A stretch of DNA of 64,000 nucleotides from Acidimicrobiia bacterium (GCA_026002975.1 BPGJ01000003.1:16552-80551), one strand, 5' to 3'; positions 52,961-61,863 are shown, numbered from the stretch's first letter. The notes: generated by a model not told the origin, from the letters alone. Numbers and translations are program-made.

Positions 52961-54127
52961 GTGAAAGCGAGGCCGGCTAGATCGTTGAGGCTACGCCTGT
53001 CGGGGCTCACCGCAGCCGTGGCGTTCGGTCTCGGGGGGCTCGCCCTGGGAGCGGTGTACCTGCTCAGTCTCCGTCAGATAAGGAACCTCACCATGCGTGC
53101 CCTGGTCGTCACCGGTCAGCCGGTGGAGGTGGGAGGCAGGGTGGTGGTGCTGCCCCAACTCGCCGAGACCGAGATCCGCACGCTGGAGAGCGTGATCAAG
53201 GAGGCGATCTTGAACCAGGTGGCGTTGACCACCTTGGGGGTGCTGGGGGTGATGTTCGTCCTCAGCCTCGTGGTGGGATGGTTCGTGGCGGGACGAGCCC
53301 TCCGGCCCATCGAACGGATCGCTCAGGTGGCCGAAGAGATCGAAGCCACCGACCTCAGCCGCCGGATCCGTCTCGAGGGGCCGGAGGACGAGCTCACCCG
53401 GCTCGCCCGCACCTTCGACGCCATGCTCGACCGTCTGGAAGAGGCATTCCGGTCGCAGCGCCGGTTCCTCGCCCAGACGTCCCACGACCTGAGAACTCCG
53501 CTGGCGGTGTTGAGGACCAACCTCGACGTTCTCCTCGCCGACCCCGAGGCTTCCATCGAAGACTGGAGATCCACCGCCGAGGTGTCGGTGACCGCGGTCG
53601 ATCGAATGGCCACCATGATCGACGACCTGCTCTCCGCTGCCCGGCTGGGCATCGGCGCCAGACCTCTGATCCGGTTGAGACTCGACCACCTCGCCGGGAA
53701 GGTCGCCGATGAGATGCGGGCCAGGATCGAATCGGAGGGTATGACCCTCGCCGTCCGGCTCGAGGAGACCTGGATCAACGGTGACGAAGGGACCTTGACC
53801 AGAGCCGTATACAACCTGATCGACAACGCCGTCAAGTTCTCCCCTGGCGGCTCCGACCTGACGCTCGCGGTCGGCTCGTCCACCGAGTGGTGCTACGTAG
53901 CGGTGGCCGATCGGGGACCCGGACTCCCCGCCGAGGTGGCCAGAGGCGAACGGCAAGCTGGACAGGGGCTCGGCCTGGCGATCGTGAGGGAGATCGCCTC
54001 CGCTCACCGAGGACGACTGGAAGCCGTGCCCAGGCGAGGAGGGGGAACGGTGGTGTCGGTGTGGGTACCCCTCAAACCGGGCCGCATCCCGGATCCCCCG
54101 ACCCTCGACGGTTTAGCCCTGCTTTAG
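52961..54127 (+). CDS. Sensor histidine kinase
   Basis: 388 residues. Two membrane helices (GLTAAVAFGLGGLALGAVYL and TLGVLGVMFVLSLVVGWFVA) flank a short, about 45-residue, extracytoplasmic loop. Then HAMP (ALRPIERIAQVAEEIEATDL), HisKA with the phospho-His in QTSHDLRTPLAVL, and HATPase_c (N box AVYNLIDNAVKFSPGG, G box ADRGPGLPAEV, GQGLGLAIVREIA). GTG 52961 follows a second TAGCCT hexamer by 7 nt, so it may also have its own promoter. Partner of the regulator at 52248. The loop is too short for a large ligand domain; input may come from the membrane proteins upstream. Confidence 0.92.
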   Translation: MKARPARSLRLRLSGLTAAVAFGLGGLALGAVYLLSLRQIRNLTMRALVVTGQPVEVGGRVVVLPQLAETEIRTLESVIKEAILNQVALTTLGVLGVMFVLSLVVGWFVAGRALRPIERIAQVAEEIEATDLSRRIRLEGPEDELTRLARTFDAMLDRLEEAFRSQRRFLAQTSHDLRTPLAVLRTNLDVLLADPEASIEDWRSTAEVSVTAVDRMATMIDDLLSAARLGIGARPLIRLRLDHLAGKVADEMRARIESEGMTLAVRLEETWINGDEGTLTRAVYNLIDNAVKFSPGGSDLTLAVGSSTEWCYVAVADRGPGLPAEVARGERQAGQGLGLAIVREIASAHRGRLEAVPRRGGGTVVSVWVPLKPGRIPDPPTLDGLALL

Positions 54128-54156
54128 CCGAATATGGGTAATCAAGACGATCGACG

Positions 54157-55251
54157 ATGATGGAGCACATGTCGAGAAGCGGTAGATGGTCGACGGCGGT
54201 GGTGGCCGTGGCGTTGTTCCTCGGCGGCGCCGGAGTGGGGTGGCTGGTCACCAGCACCCCTCCCGCCGGGAGCGTATCGGCGGCGGAGACGGGCGCTACC
54301 ACGACGACCACCCAGACCACCGTCACGACGGTCGAGTCTCCGGCCGCCGACGTCCGGACCGAACCCGCCATCCAGGACCCTACCGGTGGTGAGCGGATCG
54401 CCGAAGTGGCGGAGGCGATCCTTCCGTCGGTCGTGCAGATCGAAGTCGCCTTCGGTGTGGGATCGGGGGTCATCTTCACTCCCGACGGTGCGATCCTGAC
54501 CGCTGCCCACGTGGTGGAGGGGACCGACGAGGTGGTGGTTCGTCTGGCCGACGGGACCCGGGTCAGTGGCCGGGTGTTGGGCGCCGACTCGGGTAACGAC
54601 ATCGCGGTCGTCCAAATCGACATGGACGGCCTCCCGGCTGCGCCCCTGGCCCTGGACGGCGAGCCCAGGGTGGGCCAGTGGGTGGTGGCGCTCGGCAGCC
54701 CATGGGGTCTGGAAGCCACCGTCACCGCCGGCATCGTGTCGGCCGTCAACCAGACCATCTTCGGTCCCGACGGATTCCCCCGGGCGATGATCCAGACCGA
54801 CGCGGCGATCAACCCCGGGAACTCCGGAGGCCCTCTGGTCGACCTGTCGGGCCGGGTGGTCGGCATCAACGTCTCGATCTTCTCCACCTCGGGAGCCAAC
54901 TCGGGGGTAGGTTTCGCGGTGCCGATCGACCGGGCATACCGGGTGGCATCCGCCCTGCTGGAAGGCCGCCGCTTCATCCCCGGCTTCCTGGGAGTCAGGG
55001 TCTCCGAATCGCCCGACGGGAAGGCAGGGGCGGTCATATCGGAGATCACCCCGGGCTCGGCGGCCGAACAGGCCGGCCTCCAGGTGGGCGACCGGGTGAT
55101 CCGGGTAGGACACGTGCCGGTAGCCGACCCGTCCGACCTCGCCGCCCAAGTGCGGGGTTACGAGGCCGGCGACCAGGTCACCCTCGAGTTGGTGCGAGAC
55201 GGCGAGACGATCACGTTGGAAGTGACCTTGGGCGCCGCCGACCAATCGTGA
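54157..55251 (+). CDS. HtrA/DegP-like serine protease with PDZ domain
   Basis: 364 residues: signal anchor (STAVVAVALFLGGAGVGWLV), Thr-rich linker, trypsin-like domain with the triad in LTAAHVVEG (His), SGNDIAVVQID (Asp) and INPGNSGGPLVDL (Ser), and one C-terminal PDZ domain (FLGVRVSESPDGKAGAVISE, AEQAGLQVGDRVIRVG). Works outside the membrane in protein quality control. It follows the histidine kinase by 29 bp, so it may belong to the envelope-stress output of that system. Confidence 0.92.
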   Translation: MMEHMSRSGRWSTAVVAVALFLGGAGVGWLVTSTPPAGSVSAAETGATTTTTQTTVTTVESPAADVRTEPAIQDPTGGERIAEVAEAILPSVVQIEVAFGVGSGVIFTPDGAILTAAHVVEGTDEVVVRLADGTRVSGRVLGADSGNDIAVVQIDMDGLPAAPLALDGEPRVGQWVVALGSPWGLEATVTAGIVSAVNQTIFGPDGFPRAMIQTDAAINPGNSGGPLVDLSGRVVGINVSIFSTSGANSGVGFAVPIDRAYRVASALLEGRRFIPGFLGVRVSESPDGKAGAVISEITPGSAAEQAGLQVGDRVIRVGHVPVADPSDLAAQVRGYEAGDQVTLELVRDGETITLEVTLGAADQS

Positions 55252-55280
55252 TTGCCGGACGGTCGCTTTTCGGCTAGCGT
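55252..55280 (+). promoter_or_regulatory. Promoter of the B12-riboswitch operon
   Basis: -35 TTGCCG (55252-55257), 17-bp spacer, -10 TAGCGT (55275-55280), just upstream of the riboswitch. It begins 1 bp after the htrA stop. Confidence 0.6.
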
Positions 55281-55287
55281 CCCGACC

Positions 55288-55480
55288 CCGCCCGTGAAGG
55301 ACGGGTGCCGTCACGGCAGCGAAGTCCGGTGTGAACCCGGCGCTGTCCCGCAACTGTGATGCCCTACGGGGACGAGCCAGGTCGCCTGGCGTGACGGCGG
55401 CGAACGAACCTCGGATGAAGGTGTAGTTCGTCGGCTCCGCCGACCGAGCTCTCTTCATCCTCCGGACCGAAGGAGGATGA
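55288..55480 (+). promoter_or_regulatory. Cobalamin riboswitch with SD-sequestering switch
   Basis: Core conserved elements are visible: GAAGTCCGGTGTGAACCCGG (55321-55340), GCTGTCCCGCAACTGTGA, and the B12-box-like GAGCCAGG (55374-55381). The expression platform can be read directly: GGATGAAG (55413-55420) can pair with CTTCATCC (55453-55460), while TCATCCTCC (55455-55463) can pair with GGAGGATGA (55472-55480), which contains the Shine-Dalgarno of btuF. The two pairings exclude each other, so B12 binding should hide the ribosome site (translational OFF switch). Confidence 0.93.
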
Positions 55481-55483
55481 CGC

Positions 55484-56464
55484 ATGCGTCTACGGACGAT
55501 TCCCGTCTTGCTGTTCCTGCTGCTGCTCGCCGCCTGCGGCGACGCCACACAGGTGGTCGACACCACGACGACCGTCGTTACCACCTCGACGACCACATCG
55601 ACCCCCACCACCATCGTGGAGACCTCCACCACCACGACCGCCCCCGAGTCGGGTTACCCGGTCACGGTCGAGGTAGCCAACGGCACCATCACCTTGGAGG
55701 CTCCGCCGACCCGGATCGTCTCGCTCTCACCGACGGCCACCGAGATGCTGTTCGCGGTGGGGGCCGGCGACCAGGTGATTGCCGCCGACGAGTTCTCCAC
55801 CTACCCGGAAGAAGCCCCCGACACGGACCTGTCCGGGTTCACTCCCAACGTGGAGGCGATCGTCTCGTACCAGCCGGATCTGGTCATCGTCTCCAACGAC
55901 ATCGAAGACGTGGTCGGTTCGCTCACCCGGCTCGGGGTGCCGGTGGCTCTCCTCCCCGCGGCCGAGACCCTCGACGACGTGTACTCCCAGATCGAGACGA
56001 TCGGTGTCATGACCGGCCATCGGGAGGGCGCCCTCGAGGTGATCGCCGAGATCCAGACGAGGATCGAGCAGGCGGTGAACGAAGCCCCCGCCGTCGAGTT
56101 CGACTACTACCACGAACTCGGCCCCGAGCTGTACACCGTCACCTCCCAGACCTTCGTCGGTCGGATCTACGGCCTGTTCGGTCTCGAGAACATCGCCGAC
56201 CCGGCCGACGTCGACGGATTCGGCTACCCGCAGCTCTCCGCCGAATACATCATCGACGCCGACCCCGACCTGATCTTCCTGGCCGACACCCAGTGCTGTG
56301 GGGTCACCCCTGAGCAGGTCGCCGCCCGACCCGGCTGGGACCGCATCACCGCGGTGGCGGAAGGGTGGATCTTCTCCATCCCCGACGACGTCGCCTCACG
56401 TTGGGGTCCGAGGATCGCCGAATTCGCCGAGGCGGTGGCCGAGGCTCTGTCGGAGACCTCGTGA
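55484..56464 (+). CDS. btuF: Cobalamin ABC transporter, substrate-binding lipoprotein
   Basis: 326 residues. A lipoprotein signal with lipobox LLAAC (Cys about 19) is followed by a Thr-rich linker and a helical-backbone metal-receptor domain: TRIVSLSPTATEMLFAVGAG, PNVEAIVSYQPDLVIVSNDI, and a C-terminal PDDVASRWGPRIAEF. BtuF-like rather than siderophore type, given the upstream cobalamin riboswitch. Shine-Dalgarno GGAGG at 55472-55476 lies inside the riboswitch stem. GTGA overlap with btuC. Confidence 0.92.
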   Translation: MRLRTIPVLLFLLLLAACGDATQVVDTTTTVVTTSTTTSTPTTIVETSTTTTAPESGYPVTVEVANGTITLEAPPTRIVSLSPTATEMLFAVGAGDQVIAADEFSTYPEEAPDTDLSGFTPNVEAIVSYQPDLVIVSNDIEDVVGSLTRLGVPVALLPAAETLDDVYSQIETIGVMTGHREGALEVIAEIQTRIEQAVNEAPAVEFDYYHELGPELYTVTSQTFVGRIYGLFGLENIADPADVDGFGYPQLSAEYIIDADPDLIFLADTQCCGVTPEQVAARPGWDRITAVAEGWIFSIPDDVASRWGPRIAEFAEAVAEALSETS

Positions 56465-57483
56465 GCCAGGCGGGGACCGCCAGGCTCCCCGGGGGATGGC
56501 TGCTGGCCGGTGTGGTCTCGGTGATCGGGATGAGCCTCCTCGCGGCGGCCACCGGCCCGGCCGGTCTCCCCCCCGGACGGGTCCTCCGGGCCCTCCTAGA
56601 CGCCCTTCCGGCGGTCTCCGTCGATTCCGGCTTGGGGGAGAGGGAGCTGGCGATCCTCTGGGAGGTGAGGCTCCCCCGGGTGGTTTTGGGGCTGCTGGTC
56701 GGTTCGTCTCTCGCCACCGCAGGTGCCGCCTATCAGGGTGTGTTCCGCAACCCCCTGGCCGACCCGTACCTGCTTGGGGTGGCGGCCGGGGCGGGGCTGG
56801 GAGCCACCTTCGCCATCGTGGCCGGCCACCGGCCGATCCTTCCCCTGGCTGCCTTCGTCGGGGGGGCGGTAGCGGTGATCCTCACCTATCTGCTGGGGAG
56901 GGGTCTGGGGGACCGCACCGTCACCGGGCTCATCCTGGCTGGGGTGGCGGTGGCGTCGTTCTTCGCCGCGTGGCAGACCTACCTGCAGCAGCGACACGAC
57001 GACACCCTACGGGAGGTCTATGCGTGGATCCTTGGACGTCTCTCCACCTCGGGCTGGAGGGAGGTCCTGCTGGTGGCTCCCTATGTCGCGGTTTCGATCG
57101 TGACCATCGTCCTGCATCGACGTCTCCTCGACGTGCTGTCGGTGGGTGACTCCGAGGCTGCCGGGCTGGGCCTGTCGGTGGGGAGGGTCAGGTTGGCGGT
57201 GGTCGCGGCGGCGACGCTGGGAACCGCTTCCGCGGTGGCGGTGAGTGGACTGATCGGGTTCGTGGGGATCATCGTTCCCCACACCGTCCGGCTCGCCGCC
57301 GGCGCGAGCTACCGGCGGGTGGTTCCCCTGTCGGTGCTCTTCGGGGGGTCCTTCCTGGTCGCTGCCGATCTGGCGGCTCGCAGCCTGCTGGCTCCCGCCG
57401 AACTTCCCATCGGGGTGGTGACCGCGTTCTTGGGGGCTCCCTTCTTCCTGGCGGTTTTGCGCACCTCACGGAGAGTCCGGTGA
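56461..57483 (+). CDS. btuC: Cobalamin ABC transporter, permease
   Basis: 340-residue FecCD/BtuC-type permease with about ten helices. Family blocks: LWEVRLPRVVLGLLVGSSLA, AAYQGVFRNPLADPYLLGVA (coupling-helix region), GRLSTSGWREVLLVAPYV, and SGLIGFVGIIVPHTVRLAAG near the C-terminus. Starts at GTG 56461 overlapping the btuF stop; ends overlapping the btuD start. Confidence 0.93.
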   Translation: MSQAGTARLPGGWLLAGVVSVIGMSLLAAATGPAGLPPGRVLRALLDALPAVSVDSGLGERELAILWEVRLPRVVLGLLVGSSLATAGAAYQGVFRNPLADPYLLGVAAGAGLGATFAIVAGHRPILPLAAFVGGAVAVILTYLLGRGLGDRTVTGLILAGVAVASFFAAWQTYLQQRHDDTLREVYAWILGRLSTSGWREVLLVAPYVAVSIVTIVLHRRLLDVLSVGDSEAAGLGLSVGRVRLAVVAAATLGTASAVAVSGLIGFVGIIVPHTVRLAAGASYRRVVPLSVLFGGSFLVAADLAARSLLAPAELPIGVVTAFLGAPFFLAVLRTSRRVR

Positions 57484-58262
57484 TCTGTTGGCGGAACGTC
57501 ACGGTGCACCTGGGCGGTCTTCGGATCCTGGAGGGCGTCGATCTCGACGTGGCCACCGGGGAATGGGTGGGCCTGATCGGACCCAACGGAGCTGGCAAGA
57601 CCACCCTGCTCCGGGCGGCGATCGGCGCGGTTCGCCCGACGGCCGGATCGGTCCTGATCGACGGCGAATCCCACCTGGGAAGCCTCGAACGGGCCCGTCG
57701 GGTGGCGTGGGTTCCGCAGCGTCCGTTCGCCCCGCCCGGAGTCACCGTGTTCGACTACGTGATGCTGGGCCGGAACCCGCACATCCCGTACTTCGGGACC
57801 GAGAGACCCCGGGACGTGACGGCGGTGTGGGCGGCCCTCTCCGCCCTCGAGTTGGAGGCGCTGGCCGACAGGGATGTCGCCGTCCTCTCCGGGGGCGAGT
57901 TCCAACGAGCCGTCCTCGCCCGGGCCGTCGCCCAGGACGCACCCATCCTCCTCCTCGACGAACCGACCTCGTCTCTCGACGTGGGGCATCAGCAGCAGGT
58001 GTTGGGACTCGTCGACCGGCTCCGGTCGGAGCGTGCTCTGACCGTGGTGAGCGCGCTACACGACCTGACGCTGGCCGCCCAGTTCTGTCCTCGTCTGGTC
58101 ATGCTCGCCGCAGGACGGGTGGTGGCGGACGGTTCCGCCAAGGACGTCCTGACGGAGCAGCGCCTCGCCATCCACTACGGGGCGACGGTGAGGGTCCGGG
58201 AAGACCCGGAAGCGGGGGTGGTGGTGGTGCCGGTCCGGAGCAGGCCGGGAACCTCCGGTTGA
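57480..58262 (+). CDS. btuD: Cobalamin ABC transporter, ATP-binding protein
   Basis: 260-residue ATPase: Walker A IGPNGAGKTTLLRA, Q-loop VPQRPFAPPG, signature VLSGGEFQRAVLARAVAQ, Walker B ILLLDEPTSSLD, H-loop SALHDLTLAAQF. Completes the B12 importer. GTG start in a GTGA overlap with btuC. Confidence 0.93.
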   Translation: MICWRNVTVHLGGLRILEGVDLDVATGEWVGLIGPNGAGKTTLLRAAIGAVRPTAGSVLIDGESHLGSLERARRVAWVPQRPFAPPGVTVFDYVMLGRNPHIPYFGTERPRDVTAVWAALSALELEALADRDVAVLSGGEFQRAVLARAVAQDAPILLLDEPTSSLDVGHQQQVLGLVDRLRSERALTVVSALHDLTLAAQFCPRLVMLAAGRVVADGSAKDVLTEQRLAIHYGATVRVREDPEAGVVVVPVRSRPGTSG

Positions 58263-58295
58263 CATCCTCGGCCGCAGCCACCATCGTTGCGTGGA

Positions 58296-58406
58296 ATGTC
58301 TCGCTGGATACAGGAGCTCGACCTGACCTTGGCGGTGCCGGTGGTCGCTGTGCTGGCGCTCAGCCTGGGAATGTTGACCGCCGAGGTGCGAAGCCGATTC
58401 AGGTGA
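58296..58406 (+). CDS. 36-residue putative single-TM peptide
   Basis: ATG 58296 to TGA 58406. One hydrophobic helix, TLAVPVVAVLALSLGMLTAE, lies between a charged N-terminus (MSRWIQELD) and a basic tail (VRSRFR). No clear Shine-Dalgarno. It fills the gap between btuD and the acyl-CoA dehydrogenase on the same strand. Could be a real small membrane protein or chance; no family is recognised. Confidence 0.4.
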   Translation: MSRWIQELDLTLAVPVVAVLALSLGMLTAEVRSRFR

Positions 58407-58409
58407 GTC

Positions 58410-59504
58410 GTGGACTTCCGGCTTCCCCCTGAGGACGATCCGAGACGAGTGATGGTGCGCTCCTGGCTGGAGCGACACCCCGAGCCGGGCCCGGTGGAGC
58501 TGGCCGACGCCGGGTTCGTCCAACCCGGATGGCCCAGACCGTGGGGTCTGGACGCCGACGTGGAGACCCGGCTGATCGTCTTCGACGAGCTGGAGCGGGC
58601 TGGCATCGACCCCCACGCCCACAACCCGATCGGGATCGGATGGGCCGGACCCACCATCCTCGCCGCCGGCACGTCCCAGCAGAAGGAACGTTTCCTCCGA
58701 CCCATCCTCACCGGCGAGGAGTACTGGTGTCAGCTGTTCAGCGAGCCGGGGGCCGGCTCGGATCTGGCTTCCCTGCGAACCCGGGCCGAACGCGACGGCG
58801 ACGCCTACCGGATCAACGGTCAGAAGATCTGGAGCAGTCACGCCGACCGGGCCGATTTCGGGATCCTGTTGGCCCGAACGGATCCCGACGCGCCCAAACA
58901 CCGGGGGATCTCCTACTTCCTGTGTCCCATGGACCTGCCCGGGATCGAGGTGAGGCCCATCCAGCAGATGACCGGCGAATGGGGGTTCTGCGAGGTCTTC
59001 TTCACCGACGTGCTGCTCCCCGCCGAGATGAGGGTCGGTCCGGAGAACGGCGGCTGGGCCCTGGCCAAGCTGACCCTCGGCAACGAACGAGTCTCACTGT
59101 CGACCGGCGGGGTCCTGTGGGGCCAGGGACCCACCACCGACGAGGTGGTGCGGCACCTGGCGGGACGGGCCCGTGCCGACAATGTCGAGCTGTACGTCGA
59201 AGGGGTGATCCTCAGGCTCTTGGGGTATCGGATCGTCTCTCGTCTGGCGGCGGGTGAAGCACCCGGAGCCGAGGCCGCCATCAAGAAGCTGATGGCCGAC
59301 AGGCATGGCCAGAAGGCCATGGAAGTGGTGAAAGACGCCCGCGGGCCCGAGGGGATGCTCGACCACCGAGACGTCTGGGACTGGGGTTTCCTGTATTCCC
59401 GTGCCTTGACGATAGGGGGAGGCACCGCCGAGGTCCTGCGCAACCTGATCGCCGAGAACCTCCTCGGACTGCCTCGAGACGATCAGGCGACCGCCCGTCG
59501 GTAG
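58410..59504 (+). CDS. Acyl-CoA dehydrogenase
   Basis: 364-residue FadE-like flavoenzyme. Motifs: WCQLFSEPGAGSDLASLRTR (flavin/substrate), INGQKIWSSHADRADFGILL, and the C-terminal SRALTIGGGTAEVLRNLIAE (FAD contact region). GTG 58410. It oxidises acyl-CoA to the trans-2-enoyl-CoA; chain length cannot be told. The 3' end overlaps the convergent ABC-2 permease by 22 bp. Confidence 0.9.
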   Translation: MDFRLPPEDDPRRVMVRSWLERHPEPGPVELADAGFVQPGWPRPWGLDADVETRLIVFDELERAGIDPHAHNPIGIGWAGPTILAAGTSQQKERFLRPILTGEEYWCQLFSEPGAGSDLASLRTRAERDGDAYRINGQKIWSSHADRADFGILLARTDPDAPKHRGISYFLCPMDLPGIEVRPIQQMTGEWGFCEVFFTDVLLPAEMRVGPENGGWALAKLTLGNERVSLSTGGVLWGQGPTTDEVVRHLAGRARADNVELYVEGVILRLLGYRIVSRLAAGEAPGAEAAIKKLMADRHGQKAMEVVKDARGPEGMLDHRDVWDWGFLYSRALTIGGGTAEVLRNLIAENLLGLPRDDQATARR

Positions 59505-60280
59505 GCCCTCACCGCCAGCGGCACGAACACCACCAGGATCAGACCTATCCAGAGGATCGCCCCTCGGACTTCGGAGGCCACCGTGTGACCGGCGGGGAGG
59601 GCTCCTTCACCGAGGATCAGTCCCCGGGCTGCGTTCCCGATGACCGTCACCGGCTGGTGATCGGCGAACGCCCGCAACCAGCCGGGCATGGTCTGGGTGG
59701 GTACGAACACCGACGAAGCGAACACGAGCGGAAACAGCGGCAGGAACCCGGCGGTTTGAGCGGTCTCCGGGTCCTTGGCGAACAGCCCGATCGTGGCCAT
59801 CACCCACGAGAACGAGTAACCGAACCCGAGCGCGAGCAGGAAGGCGGACACCAGTCCGAGGAACCCGGTCTGATAGCGGAACCCCATGACGGCGCCCACT
59901 CCGAGCATGAGGGCCACCACGAAACCGTTCCGAGCCGAATCGGCCAGGGTCCGGCCGGCCAGCACGGCTGCCCGTGTCATGGGCAAGGACCGGAACCGGT
60001 CGATGACCCCCGACTTCAGATCCTCGGTGAGACCCAGCGCCGTCTGGGCGGCGCCGAAGGTGACCACCTGTACCAAGAGACCCGGTATGAGCCAGTTGAT
60101 GTAGCGGCCGCCGGCCGCAGGAGGCAACGCGAGCCCGATAGAACCGCCGAACACGTAGTTGAAGAGGACGAGGAACATCACCGGCTGCACGGTGGCGAAC
60201 AGGACGAGCTGAGGGAGGCGCAGGTTGCGGAGCAGGTTGCGCCTGGTGATCACCACCACGTCCGACACCAACCTGGTCAT
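59483..60280 (-). CDS. ABC-2 type transporter permease
   Basis: 265-residue membrane protein of the DrrB/ABC-2 type with six helices: RNLRLPQLVLFATVQPVMFL at the N-terminus, GLTEDLKSGVIDRFRSLPMT (typical cytosolic loop), and FASSVFVPTQTMPGWLRAFA before the last helices. Partner of the ATPase whose stop overlaps its start by 4 bp. Exports drugs, lipids or polyketide-like compounds. Confidence 0.9.
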   Translation of the reverse strand: MTRLVSDVVVITRRNLLRNLRLPQLVLFATVQPVMFLVLFNYVFGGSIGLALPPAAGGRYINWLIPGLLVQVVTFGAAQTALGLTEDLKSGVIDRFRSLPMTRAAVLAGRTLADSARNGFVVALMLGVGAVMGFRYQTGFLGLVSAFLLALGFGYSFSWVMATIGLFAKDPETAQTAGFLPLFPLVFASSVFVPTQTMPGWLRAFADHQPVTVIGNAARGLILGEGALPAGHTVASEVRGAILWIGLILVVFVPLAVRAYRRAVA

Positions 60281-61230
60281 GCGGTCACCTCGGCTTCGGC
60301 CGGGTGCCCGGTGAGGGTGAGGAACACGTCGTCGAGGGTGGGTTTGTGGAGGGCGATGTCCTCCGGCTCGATCCCGAGCTGGTCGAGACGACGCACCACC
60401 GCCACCAGGGTGGAGGCCCCTCTCACCGCGGGGATGGACAGGTGCCCCGACACCCGGTCCACCTTGGGAGGCTCACCGGCGATCTCCTTCAAGGCCGCGG
60501 TCGCCTCGTCGACGCGGTCGGTCGGAACGCTCACCTCCACGACTGCTCCGCCCACCCGATCCTTCAGCTCGTCGGGGGTGCCTTCGACGATGAGGCGGCC
60601 GTTGTCGATCACGCCGATTCGGGAAGCCAGCCGGTCGGCTTCCTCCAGGTACTGGGTGGTGAGAAGGATCGTGGTTCCGTCCGACACGAGGTCCTCGATC
60701 AGCTCCCAGATGTCGAGGCGACTGCGGGGGTCGATCCCGGTGGTGGGTTCGTCGAGGAACAAGACTCGGGGTCGCCCAACCATCGAGGCCGCCAAGTCGA
60801 GCCTTCTCCGCATGCCTCCCGAGTAGGTCCTGACGAGGCGGTCGGCCGCTTCGACCAGCCCGATCCGCTCCAGGATCTCCTCGGTGCGTCTCTTGGATTC
60901 ACGCGCGGTCAGCCCGTACAGCCTTCCGATCATCTCGATGTTCTCGCGTCCGGTGAGGAACCCGTCCACCGCGGCCGACTGACCGGCGAGGCCGATCCTG
61001 CTCCTGGCCGGCCCCGGCTGCGCGACGACGTCGATTCCGTCGACCAGTGCCCGTCCCGAGTCGGGACGCAGCAATGTCGTCAATATCCGGATCAGGGTGG
61101 TCTTACCGGCTCCGTTGGGTCCGAGGAGGCCGTACACGATGCCGGCCTCGAAGCCGAATGTCACGCCGTCGAGCGCTACGACCGATCCGAAACGTTTGGT
61201 GACCGACTCGGTTGCGACGACCAGGGTCAT
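60277..61230 (-). CDS. ABC transporter ATP-binding protein (DrrA-like)
   Basis: 317 residues: Walker A LLGPNGAGKTTLIRIL, Q-loop GLAGQSAAVDGFL, signature TYSGGMRRRLDLAASMV, Walker B VLFLDEPTTGIDP, H-loop LLTTQYLEEADRL. The C-terminal extension after residue 220 is typical of daunorubicin-resistance (DrrA) ATPases. ATG 61230 overlaps the TetR stop (ATGA), so regulator, ATPase and permease form one operon. Confidence 0.92.
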   Translation of the reverse strand: MTLVVATESVTKRFGSVVALDGVTFGFEAGIVYGLLGPNGAGKTTLIRILTTLLRPDSGRALVDGIDVVAQPGPARSRIGLAGQSAAVDGFLTGRENIEMIGRLYGLTARESKRRTEEILERIGLVEAADRLVRTYSGGMRRRLDLAASMVGRPRVLFLDEPTTGIDPRSRLDIWELIEDLVSDGTTILLTTQYLEEADRLASRIGVIDNGRLIVEGTPDELKDRVGGAVVEVSVPTDRVDEATAALKEIAGEPPKVDRVSGHLSIPAVRGASTLVAVVRRLDQLGIEPEDIALHKPTLDDVFLTLTGHPAEAEVTA

Positions 61231-61841
61231 GGAGCCTCGACGATACCTTCCGGCTGGATCATCGCCTTCCATGCCTGGGCGAGGAGGGAAGGCAGCCGCG
61301 GATCGGTGTGAGCGAGCGGGTTCTGGAAAGCCTGGAGTAGGACCAGTGTGGCCGAAGCGAGGAGATCGAGGTCGCCGTCCCGCACCTTTCCTGCGGCTTG
61401 CCCCAGACCGAGGAAGCGCTCCAGCCGTGCGAGGAACCGACGTTGCCGTTCCCGATACACGTTCCGCACCTCCGGAGAGTCGGGGATACGGGCCAAGGCG
61501 AGCCGGACCAGACGGCTGTCCCTTCGGAAGCCCTCCGCGGCCAGCTCCGCCGCCCGGGACAACACCTCGCCTAGACCCAGTTCGAGCAGGGTCTCGATCT
61601 CGAGGACCTCGAACACCGATGCCTCGAGCTGCCCGAGAGCCTCGTCGAAGGCGGCGGCGAGGGCCTGGTCCTTGGAGGCGAAATACACGTAGAAGGTCGC
61701 CGGGGACAACCCGGCGACTTCCGCGACCTGCTCGGGGCTCCAATCCCGGTCGGTTCGCAGGGTTTCCAGCACGGCTTCGATCAGCCGCTGTCTGGTTCTG
61801 CGGGACTTGGGAGTGCGAAGAGGGGAACGATTATTGGACAT
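61227..61841 (-). CDS. TetR-family transcriptional regulator
   Basis: 204 residues. The N-terminal helix-turn-helix is RQRLIEAVLETLRTD with VAEVAGLSPATFYVYFASKD; the C-terminal ligand domain is variable. ATG 61841 (MSNNRSPLRTPKSRRTRQRL) is chosen over TTG 61859. Co-operonic with the ABC exporter, and divergent by 31 bp from the flavin-dependent enzyme at 61873. It probably represses both by binding the inverted repeat in between. Confidence 0.9.
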   Translation of the reverse strand: MSNNRSPLRTPKSRRTRQRLIEAVLETLRTDRDWSPEQVAEVAGLSPATFYVYFASKDQALAAAFDEALGQLEASVFEVLEIETLLELGLGEVLSRAAELAAEGFRRDSRLVRLALARIPDSPEVRNVYRERQRRFLARLERFLGLGQAAGKVRDGDLDLLASATLVLLQAFQNPLAHTDPRLPSLLAQAWKAMIQPEGIVEAP

Positions 61842-61863
61842 CACATCGAAGAATTGCAATAAT
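61830..61863. promoter_or_regulatory. Putative TetR operator
   Basis: ATTATTG (61830-61836) and CAATAAT (61857-61863) form a widely spaced inverted repeat in an AT-rich patch unusual for this window. The right arm overlaps the -10-like AATAAT (61861-61866), which is 6 nt before the ATG at 61873. Confidence 0.4.

Noticed and set aside
55242..55254. CCAATCGTGATTG at the end of htrA looks like another operator
   Set aside because: The arms are separated by two extra bases, so the CG-centred symmetry is lost, and it lies far outside the regulon.
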